Below are positions 9,024-15,646 of a stretch of DNA of 64,000 bases, in pieces (within the stretch, counting starts at the first letter, position 1; the number at the start of each line of letters is the position of its first letter). The position numbers and the translations under genes were made by a program. The DNA comes from Curvibacter microcysteis. Its GTDB lineage: Bacteria; Pseudomonadota; Gammaproteobacteria; Burkholderiales; Burkholderiaceae_C. The notes beneath the pieces were generated by a model that saw only the letters and a list, made by a program, of their open reading frames with translations, was not told the DNA's origin and did no database searches. Where the stretch lies: the NCBI RefSeq assembly GCF_028649435.1, contig NZ_JAQSIN010000001.1, one strand, 5' to 3'.

Positions 9024-10571
9024 GTGGACCAGTTGAACCCCAAGACCCCACCTCAGCCCCCATCGCAGGGCTTGTCCCCGCCACCACCCCAGGTCGCGAG
9101 CCCACCGCCCGGTGCTGGGCGCCGTCTGTATGCGCTGCTGCGCGCTCAAATCACGGACGGCGTGTTGCCCGCAGGCGCACGCGCACCCTCCACCCGCGCC
9201 TTGGCGGCGGAATGGGGGGTGTCGCGCACGACGGTCACAGCCGTGTACGAGCAGCTGGCGGCCGAGGGCTATTTGATGACCTCGGGCGGGCGGGTGGCAC
9301 GGGTGGCGTGGCCGCAGGGGGGCACTGTGGCGCCCCGCCCTCGCCCTGTGGGGGATGTGGTCGCCGCCGCGCCCAGGCTGTCCGCCCTGGGCCAGCGCGT
9401 GCAGGCCATGGCAGCGCAGCTTCCCCCGTCCTGGGCGAGCGTGCCGTTTGACTTTCGCTACGGCGCACTGGCCTCGGCCGACTTTCCGGTGTTGACCTGG
9501 CGGCGGGCGTTGAAAGCGGCGGGGCTGAATCCCTCGCCCCGGCTGTCCTACGCGCCGCCGGAGGGCGAGCCCTCGCTGCGCCAGGCCTTGCAGGGCTATT
9601 TGCAACGGGCACGGGGCTTGCGCTGTGATGCCGATCAAATCGTGGTGGTGCAGGGCTCTCAGCAAGGCATCGATCTGTGTGCCCGCTTGCTGCTGCAGGC
9701 GGGGGACCGCTTTGCCTTCGAAGACCCCGGTTACCTGATGGCGCGTCGCTGTTTTGAGGCCACCGGGGCGCACTGTGCCCCCGTGCCGGTGGATGCCCAC
9801 GGGCTGGACACCGAACAGCTGCCCCTGGGGCCGTCCGTGCGCCTGGCCTATGTCACGCCGTCGCACCAGTTTCCCCTGGGGGGCGTGCTGCCCATCACCC
9901 GCCGCCAGGCGCTGCTGAGCTGGGCCCAGGCACAGCAGGCCTGGGTGGTGGAGGACGATTACGACGGTGAATTCCGCTACGGCCAGCGGCCCATCGACGC
10001 GCTGCAGTCCATCGACCACGAGGGCCGGGTGATTTATGTGGGCACCTTCTCCAAGGCCTTGTCGCCGCAACTGCGCCTGGGTTACCTGGTGCTGCCGCCC
10101 GCCCTGGTGCCGGTGTTTCGGGAGGCCAAGCGCCTGAGCGACCGGCACGCGCCGGTGCTGGAGCAGCGCGCCGTGGCCAGCCTGATCGACAGCGGGGCCT
10201 ACGAGCGCCATGTGCGGCGCGTGCGGCGCGACAACGAGCGCCGCCGCAGCGCCTTGTTGGCGGCCGCTGAGCGCTACCTGCCCGCCAACGCCCAGCTCGC
10301 AGGTCTGGCCGCGGGCCTGCACCTGGTGCTGTGGCTGCCGGACTGGGGGCCGCAGGACGAGGACCATGTGGCCTTGGCGGCGCGCCAGATCGGGGTGGGG
10401 ATCTACCCCGTGTCGCCTTTGTATTCGCGGCCCGACAGGCCGATGCCGGCGGGTGCCCCCCAGCGTGCTGCCGGCTTCATCCTGGGCTACGCCAGCCTGT
10501 CGGTGGCACAGATTGAGCAAGGCATGCGCGCCTTGGGCCTGTTTTTGAGCTCAGGCGCGGGTCGACCCTAG
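9024..10571 (+). CDS. MocR-type GntR/aminotransferase transcriptional regulator
   Basis: A 515-residue fusion. An N-terminal GntR winged helix (about residues 30-100, with PSTRALAAEWGVSRTTVTAVYEQL) is joined to a class-I aminotransferase-like domain. The PLP lysine is visible in TFSKALSPQLRLGY (about K344), and DDYDGEFRY precedes it. Members such as PdxR or GabR sense PLP or amine-PLP adducts. The gene is divergent from the PaiB-like gene, the usual arrangement for a MocR regulator and its target. I infer that it controls the PaiB-like gene and itself; the ligand is unknown. Confidence 0.9.
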   Translation: MDQLNPKTPPQPPSQGLSPPPPQVASPPPGAGRRLYALLRAQITDGVLPAGARAPSTRALAAEWGVSRTTVTAVYEQLAAEGYLMTSGGRVARVAWPQGGTVAPRPRPVGDVVAAAPRLSALGQRVQAMAAQLPPSWASVPFDFRYGALASADFPVLTWRRALKAAGLNPSPRLSYAPPEGEPSLRQALQGYLQRARGLRCDADQIVVVQGSQQGIDLCARLLLQAGDRFAFEDPGYLMARRCFEATGAHCAPVPVDAHGLDTEQLPLGPSVRLAYVTPSHQFPLGGVLPITRRQALLSWAQAQQAWVVEDDYDGEFRYGQRPIDALQSIDHEGRVIYVGTFSKALSPQLRLGYLVLPPALVPVFREAKRLSDRHAPVLEQRAVASLIDSGAYERHVRRVRRDNERRRSALLAAAERYLPANAQLAGLAAGLHLVLWLPDWGPQDEDHVALAARQIGVGIYPVSPLYSRPDRPMPAGAPQRAAGFILGYASLSVAQIEQGMRALGLFLSSGAGRP

Positions 10572-10598
10572 GGTTGACCCTAGGCCCTCCCGGGAGGG
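10564..10598. repeat. Direct repeat plus palindrome at the end of the MocR gene
   Basis: GACCCTAGG occurs twice (10564-10572 and 10576-10584), overlapping the stop codon. A perfect 14-base palindrome, CCCTCCCGGGAGGG (10585-10598), follows at once. The palindrome may act as a terminator stem, although no T run follows. Confidence 0.5.
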
Positions 10599-10709
10599 TG
10601 ATTGAAACAATATGTAATGAATGCGTGAAGGAATTTCATAGACTGGCCACTGCATTCCAACCCTGCCGGTATTGGCCGTCGCGGGGACGCGCATCAACCT
10701 GGAGACTTC

Positions 10710-13331
10710 ATGCCCCTCAATCACCGCCCTCGGGGTCGGCACGCCCTGGTGGCTGCGGCCACCGCTTTGTCCCTGATCCTGCCCTCGGCCACGCCCCTGT
10801 GGGCGGCCAACCACCCCAACTCGCGTGTGGCCAGCACCCATGTGCTCGACATCACAGCCAACGTGGATTGGGACTACGACGCGGCCCCGCCCACCCAATC
10901 CAATGGCACCACGGTGCTGACCAAAGAGGTGTTGCGCGACCAGATCCTGCGGGAAGTGGCGCGCAGCGTGTTCCTGATGACCGAAGGCCGCCACCGCATC
11001 GGCACGGTCTACCTCTACAAGAACGGCCGTTTTGGCAAAAACGTGGATGTGCAGATCATCAACAAGAGCGACCGGTCTTACGCCAGTGCCGCCCGCTGGC
11101 AGCAAAGCGAGGGCAGCAGTTACAACTTCCTGGCCATGGACAACAAGCCAGAGAACCTGCGCAGCTATTCGCGCGTGATCGCGCACGAGCTGGGCCACTA
11201 TGTGTACGGCTTTGCCGACGAGTACCGCGAAGAGGGCAAGGCCCTGAATGCCTCCGACCCGGGCGGCCCCTCGGGCGTGGACTTCACGCGCAACTCGATC
11301 ATGAACAACCATGAGAACTTCACCCGCCTCTCGCTGGCGGCGGACTACACCGGCGGTGCGGATGTCAACAACACGGCCCAGGCCCGCGTCTACGCCACCG
11401 ACCGCAGCAACCTGCGCGGCGGCAGCCATTGGGAAATGCTGACCCGCGACCCCGCCAGCGACCCGGCCGAGGCCAAGGAATTCCACGGCGGCGCCCGGGT
11501 GTGGTTCGATGCCTTCAAGGGCTTCACCGCCCCGACCAAGGTGTCGGAGCTGACCCGCTACTTCGGCGTGTTCTGCGACCCCCTGCTGGTGCAAGCCGCT
11601 TGCGGCAGCGGCGACGCCAGCAAGGACCAGGTGGTGCCCGCGTCGGACCGCATCGCCAGCCTGAATGATTACAACGCCCAGCTGTTTGCCAAGTCGGGGG
11701 GCAGCGCCACGGCCGACGCCGTGGACGGCACGCCGGGCAGCGCGTTTGAGAGTTTCAAGGTGGTGTTTGTCGACTCGCCGGCGGACGCCAAGACCTTGGC
11801 CTTGCGCCAGAGCACGGTCGGCACCCGGCTGGCCGTGTCGGCGCGCGCGGCGGCCACCTCGGCCGCGGTGGCCCGCCACGCCATCGTGATCGACCGCAGC
11901 CTGCCGGCCGCGACCTTTGAGCAGGCCATTCAAGCGGCGCAGGCCGTCTTGCAATTGGCGGAGACGGGCACGCAATGGGCCGTGATCACCTCGCCCAGCA
12001 CCGGCAACACGCCGCTGCAAAGCCTGCAGTCCATTGACACCGGGCGCGCTGCCTTGGTAGCCAGTGTGCAGGGCTTGACCCGGGTTGATGGCCGCTTCGA
12101 CGCCACTGCCGCGTTTGCTCTGGCCCAAGCGGAGCTGGCCAAGAACCGCGCCGATGCCGACTCGGCCACCATTGAGCTGTTCACCGGGCAGGGCAGCACC
12201 CTGCCCAAAGCGCTGGGCAGCCAGGCGCGCTCGCTGCGCACCTCGGTCAACGCCATCGGCCTGCGCCTGCCCGCAGGCAGTTCGGCCACCACCACCAGCG
12301 GCGGTGTCGCCCTCGACGCCCTGGCTTCGGCCACGGGCGGCAGCGCCTACAGCGCGCGCGATGCGGAGCAAGCGGTGAAGAAGATCTTGCGGGCCCAGCG
12401 CAAGGCGGCCGGCGAGGTGTTCAGCCTCTTGGCCACCACCGGCTGGGACAGCCTCGGCGCCGCGTCCACCCAAAGCACGCCGCTGACCCTGACCCCCCAC
12501 GACCAGGTCATCAGCGCGCACTGGAATTTCGATCCGGTGGACAAAGACCGGCTCAGCTTCCGCCTGGTCACGCCGGCGGGCACCTTCAGCACCTTGTCGC
12601 CCGCGTCCAACCTCAGTGAAGGCTATGCCCTGATCGAGCTGGACAACAGCAGTGGCCGCCACAACGGCAGCGCCCGTGCCCTCACCCTCAGCAGCACGGC
12701 CGTCAGCAATTCCGTGGGCTTGGATGTGCAAACCGAGTCGGTGGTGCAGTTGAGCGCCGACGTCGAGGGCGGCACCTTGGCCGACAACCGGGAGCCCGTC
12801 TTGCGTGCTCAGTTCACCGGTCAGGCCCCGGTGGCCAAGGCGCGCTTGCTGGCCACGGTGTACCGCGTCAGCGACGGCGTGGCGGTGCTCAGCGATCTGG
12901 TGCTGGCCGACGACGGCCAGGGCGTGGATGCGCGGGCCGACGACGGCCGCTACGCGATCAGCCTCAAGGGCTTGCTGCCCGCGGGCGACTACACCGTGGA
13001 GGTTCATGCCCAAACCACGGCCGACTCGGTGTTCCAGCCCAACCAAATCTTTGCCATTGGTTCCGATGTGCCGGTGCGCCCGGTGGGCGCCGGCCTGGAG
13101 CGGGTGGAAGAGGCGGACCTGACTTTGGACGCGGGTGCCACGGGCGTGTTGGCCGCGGCTTCGGGTGACAGCGGCTCGGGCAGCGCTGGCAGCACGGGCA
13201 GTGGCGGCAGCGGCGGCTGCACCAGCGTGGCGGGCCAGCACGATGCGGGCCTGGTCTTGCTGCTGCTCAGCGGCTTGACGGGCCTGTGGCTGCGCCGCCG
13301 TACCCAGGCGCGCAGGCTTGTTTCGCGTTGA
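10710..13331 (+). CDS. CLCA-like secreted metalloprotease with degenerate VWA domain and C-terminal sorting tail
   Basis: An 873-residue secreted protein with a signal peptide ending in LWAAN. Residues 159-171 read HELGHYVYGFADE. This HExxHxxxGxxDE zinc site is the signature of the N-terminal peptidase domain of CLCA proteins. A VWA-like region follows (about 380-560), but its metal site is broken: the DxSxS position reads DRSLP and the last aspartate loop reads LFTGQGS. Beta-sandwich regions follow up to about 820. The end is a Gly/Ser linker, a single Cys (GGC), a hydrophobic helix and RRR, which is a sorting-and-cleavage tail. The gene overlaps the next one, encoding a CPBP intramembrane protease that is the probable processing enzyme. 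Confidence 0.85.
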   Translation: MPLNHRPRGRHALVAAATALSLILPSATPLWAANHPNSRVASTHVLDITANVDWDYDAAPPTQSNGTTVLTKEVLRDQILREVARSVFLMTEGRHRIGTVYLYKNGRFGKNVDVQIINKSDRSYASAARWQQSEGSSYNFLAMDNKPENLRSYSRVIAHELGHYVYGFADEYREEGKALNASDPGGPSGVDFTRNSIMNNHENFTRLSLAADYTGGADVNNTAQARVYATDRSNLRGGSHWEMLTRDPASDPAEAKEFHGGARVWFDAFKGFTAPTKVSELTRYFGVFCDPLLVQAACGSGDASKDQVVPASDRIASLNDYNAQLFAKSGGSATADAVDGTPGSAFESFKVVFVDSPADAKTLALRQSTVGTRLAVSARAAATSAAVARHAIVIDRSLPAATFEQAIQAAQAVLQLAETGTQWAVITSPSTGNTPLQSLQSIDTGRAALVASVQGLTRVDGRFDATAAFALAQAELAKNRADADSATIELFTGQGSTLPKALGSQARSLRTSVNAIGLRLPAGSSATTTSGGVALDALASATGGSAYSARDAEQAVKKILRAQRKAAGEVFSLLATTGWDSLGAASTQSTPLTLTPHDQVISAHWNFDPVDKDRLSFRLVTPAGTFSTLSPASNLSEGYALIELDNSSGRHNGSARALTLSSTAVSNSVGLDVQTESVVQLSADVEGGTLADNREPVLRAQFTGQAPVAKARLLATVYRVSDGVAVLSDLVLADDGQGVDARADDGRYAISLKGLLPAGDYTVEVHAQTTADSVFQPNQIFAIGSDVPVRPVGAGLERVEEADLTLDAGATGVLAAASGDSGSGSAGSTGSGGSGGCTSVAGQHDAGLVLLLLSGLTGLWLRRRTQARRLVSR

Positions 13332-13785
13332 TCTGGGCCCCAGGGCAGCGCCCTGGCCCGGTCTGTGGCGCGGCCTGTTGGCCGCCGTCCTGCTCGCCCC
13401 GGGCGTGGCTTGGTGGGCGGTTCACCGGGGCGCTCATGCGCTGGTGTGGCCGGACCTGCACAGCGCCTTGATGAGCTTGGTGTTGGCCCCTTGCCTGGAA
13501 GAAGCCGTCATGCGTTGCGCCTGGCAGCCCGGCCTGCTTCAGGCGGCGCTGCGCCGGGGCTGCTCAGCGCGCCGGTCGGACCTGGCGGCCGCCGCCGGGG
13601 CGGCGCTGGTTTTTGCGTTGATCCATTTGGATGGGTTCAGCGTCGAGGCCCTGCTGCGCTGCACCCCGTGGTTGCTGCCAGGCGCGGTCTTGGCGCTGGC
13701 CTGGTGCTGGCGCCGGCGTCTGAGCGACTGCGTGCTCTTGCACGCGTACTTCAATGCCTTGCTGGCGCTGTTCAGCCTGCGCTGA
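13318..13785 (+). CDS. CPBP-family glutamic intramembrane protease, probable sorting-tail processor
   Basis: A 155-residue membrane protein. It carries the ABI/CPBP (Rce1-like) catalytic motifs LEEAVMR (the EExxxR pair), FALIHL (second-site His) and HAYFN (third site). Length and gene position match the small dedicated proteases paired with C-terminal sorting tails; as I recall the NCBI families, the closest is the JDVT-CTERM system. The start is a TTG at 13318, inside the last codons of the metalloprotease gene (14-base overlap). No ATG or GTG occurs in frame before the first membrane segment. I infer that it cleaves the tail of the upstream protein near its Cys, perhaps for lipid anchoring. 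Confidence 0.78.
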   Translation: MFRVDLGPRAAPWPGLWRGLLAAVLLAPGVAWWAVHRGAHALVWPDLHSALMSLVLAPCLEEAVMRCAWQPGLLQAALRRGCSARRSDLAAAAGAALVFALIHLDGFSVEALLRCTPWLLPGAVLALAWCWRRRLSDCVLLHAYFNALLALFSLR

Positions 13786-13803
13786 GGTGCCGGCGCCGCG
13801 TTG

Positions 13804-14058
13804 TCAGTCCCCCTCTGGCGCGGGCAGCGCGGTGCTGAGCAGGGCGGCGAGTTGATCGGCCGCTGCCGCCCAACTGGCGTCATCTGCGATCGAGCGCTTC
13901 AAGAACTCCGCTTGCGAGGGGCTCCAGAAAGCCGCCTCGGACAAGCGCGTGCCTGGGGGCAGGGGGTGCTCGCGCACAAAGGCCTCGCGTTCCGCCCGCT
14001 CGGCGGGCAGGCCCAGCTGCAGGAAGAGGTGGGTCAAATCGTGGGGGTTCATTTCCAT
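13804..14058 (-). CDS. DUF2789 family small protein
   Basis: 84 residues. The phrases LFLQLGLPAERAEREAFV, HPLPPGTRLSEAAFWSPSQAEFL and DDASWAAAADQLAALL match the DUF2789 pattern as I know it. No signal peptide or membrane segment is seen, so it is probably cytoplasmic. Its function is unknown. It is the last gene of a minus-strand set with the DUF3309 peptide and the bacterioferritin (gaps about 20-25 bases), and is therefore probably co-transcribed from the operator-bearing promoter upstream of the bacterioferritin. Confidence 0.75.
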   Translation of the reverse strand: MEMNPHDLTHLFLQLGLPAERAEREAFVREHPLPPGTRLSEAAFWSPSQAEFLKRSIADDASWAAAADQLAALLSTALPAPEGD

Positions 14059-14078
14059 GCGGCGCTTTCTTCAGGGCT

Positions 14079-14237
14079 TCACAAGCGGCCCAACAAGAGC
14101 AGCACCAGCACAATGATCAACACCAGCCCGACACCGCCACTGGGCGCATAGCCCCAGTTGCGGCTGTGCGGCCAAGTGGGCATGACGCCCATGAGGATCA
14201 GGATCAGGACGATCAACAACAGGGTTCCGAGGCTCAT
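14079..14237 (-). CDS. DUF3309 small membrane protein
   Basis: 52 residues: a hydrophobic helix starting MSLGTLLLIVLILILMGVMP, the motif PTWPHSRNWGYAPSGGVG, and a second helix ending LLLLGRL. This is the two-helix DUF3309 layout. It is an inner-membrane protein of unknown function, common in stress clusters of Proteobacteria. It sits between the bacterioferritin and DUF2789 genes on the same strand. Confidence 0.85.
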   Translation of the reverse strand: MSLGTLLLIVLILILMGVMPTWPHSRNWGYAPSGGVGLVLIIVLVLLLLGRL

Positions 14238-14262
14238 GGCAGCTTCCTTAAGGAGTGGGATG

Positions 14263-14853
14263 TCACTGCGCCAACAGGGCAGGGCGGGGCGTGGGCAGCA
14301 GGTTGGGGGGCACTTGTTGCAGCAAGTCCGCCAGTTCGTCGGCGTGGCCCTCTTCCACCGCCAAGATGCGTTCCAGCAAGCGGCGCGTCGTGGGGTCCTG
14401 GTCTTGCAGTGAGCGGATCAGGTGGCGGTAACTGTCGATGCCAATGCGCTCGGCCACCAGGTTCTCGCGGATCATGTCGCCCAGGGTCTCTCCGCGCACG
14501 TACTCGGCATGGCTGCGGCCCAGCAGGGTGTCGGGCGAAAAATCCGGTTGGCCACCCAGCTGCACGATGCGCTCGGCCAGCCAGTCGGCATGCTCCAGCT
14601 CTTCGTTGGCGTGCACCAAGAACTCCTGGCCGACGGTCTGGGAGTGGATGCCACGCGCCATGAAGTGGTGGTAACGGTAGCGCAGACTGCACACCAACTC
14701 GGTGGCCAGCGCCGTGTTGAGTTGGGCAATCACCTCCAACCGGTGGGCGGGGTAGTCGGCGGTCACGGCGCCTTGGTCCAGGTGCTGCCGGGCCTGTTGG
14801 CGCAGGGTGTTTAGGTCCAGAGGGAGCTGCGCGGCGTTGTCGGCGTGGGTCAT
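14263..14853 (-). CDS. Bacterioferritin-like di-iron protein
   Basis: A 196-residue four-helix ferritin-like protein. The di-iron ligands are visible: E in NTALATELVCSLRYRYHHF, ExxH in HANEELEHADWL, E in LVAERIGIDSYRH, and ExxH in ILAVEEGHADEL. It starts at MTHADNAAQLPLDL, since the in-frame extension upstream lies within the promoter. It probably stores or oxidises iron and protects against peroxide. It is the first gene of the minus-strand set with DUF3309 and DUF2789. Its promoter holds the shared GTG-N8-YAC element (14888-14929), giving a predicted leader of about 28 bases. Confidence 0.85.
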   Translation of the reverse strand: MTHADNAAQLPLDLNTLRQQARQHLDQGAVTADYPAHRLEVIAQLNTALATELVCSLRYRYHHFMARGIHSQTVGQEFLVHANEELEHADWLAERIVQLGGQPDFSPDTLLGRSHAEYVRGETLGDMIRENLVAERIGIDSYRHLIRSLQDQDPTTRRLLERILAVEEGHADELADLLQQVPPNLLPTPRPALLAQ

Positions 14854-14887
14854 GGTGGGGCCTTTGGATGGCAGTGGGAAAAGGCCC

Positions 14888-14929
14888 AATGTGAGGCGGG
14901 CCACGCGTTTTGGCTGTGCGCTGGACCAC
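14888..14929 (-). promoter_or_regulatory. Shared Crp/Fnr-type operator plus -10, bacterioferritin promoter
   Basis: On the minus strand the operator is GTGGTCCAGCGCAC (14916-14929). It is followed after exactly 22 bases by the -10-like CACATT (14888-14893). The operator would be centred at -41.5. Confidence 0.7.
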
Positions 14930-14953
14930 GCTCAGGCACCCATGTGAGGCCGT

Positions 14954-14995
14954 GTGCGCCGGCGCACCGACCTCGCGGTATCCGATCCCCACACT
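14954..14995 (+). promoter_or_regulatory. Shared Crp/Fnr-type operator plus -10, cytochrome c promoter
   Basis: GTGCG-CCGG-CGCAC (14954-14967) is a perfect palindrome and the best copy of the element. It is followed directly by CGACC, and 22 bases after the operator comes CACACT (14990-14995). The divergent bacterioferritin promoter lies immediately to the left. Confidence 0.75.
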
Positions 14996-15062
14996 GGGCC
15001 GGTCCGCCCTGCGGTGGGCTCGGTGCCCGCTCATGGGTGCTGATCTTGGCGAAGGACTGAGC

Positions 15063-15407
15063 ATGGGCTGGATTCACAAGGGGCTGATGGCCCTGGGCGC
15101 GATCACGCTGGGCGCCATGGCGGCGGCGCAGGACCCGGGGCCAGCGGTGCCCTCGCAAGGGCAGTTGCTGTATGAAACCCATTGCATCAGCTGCCACACC
15201 ACCCAGGTGCATTGGCGCGCCCGGCGCGTGGCCACCGACTGGTCCTCCCTGCAGGCCCAGGTGCTGCGCTGGCAGGCCAACAGTGGGCTGGCTTGGCGCG
15301 AAGCCGAAGTGCTGGAGGTGACGCGTTACCTCAATGACAGCATCTACCGCTTCAGCCCGATGAGCACGCCGCTGAGCGTGCGCCAGGACCAGGCGCCCAG
15401 GCCCTGA
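15063..15407 (+). CDS. Small periplasmic monohaem cytochrome c
   Basis: 114 residues, with a signal peptide ending near AMAAAQ. One CxxCH haem site (CISCH) lies around residue 40, and a likely Met ligand in RFSPMSTP. The Trp-rich middle (HWRARRVATDWSSLQAQVLRW) and the EVTRYLN helix are features of the short cytochromes found beside diheme proteins in betaproteobacteria. It probably shuttles electrons in the periplasm. It is divergent from the bacterioferritin operon; each direction has its own copy of the shared operator. Confidence 0.85.
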   Translation: MGWIHKGLMALGAITLGAMAAAQDPGPAVPSQGQLLYETHCISCHTTQVHWRARRVATDWSSLQAQVLRWQANSGLAWREAEVLEVTRYLNDSIYRFSPMSTPLSVRQDQAPRP

Positions 15408-15646
15408 ATTCGGCTTGAATGCGCTGACGCGACATCGCTTGGGAGATTGTTGCTTTATGAGACAGTCAGGGTCATCCTGATGAAATATTTGACCCGAGTC
15501 ATCTTGGCGTTAGCGAAATTAGTTCCAATAGGTACGTTGGCGAACAAAACAGGCTGTTTTTGTCCTGGCGCATGGCGGCCGGGGCGTTTCATGAGCGGCT
15601 CTGCGCTGAACGCCAGCGATTTCTTCACAGGACTCCGATCACCTCC

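Noticed and set aside
10551..13241. 896-codon minus-strand frame opposite the metalloprotease
   Set aside because: It has the same low-complexity His/Gly/Ala/Arg character. The plus strand has a signal peptide, zinc motif and sorting tail.
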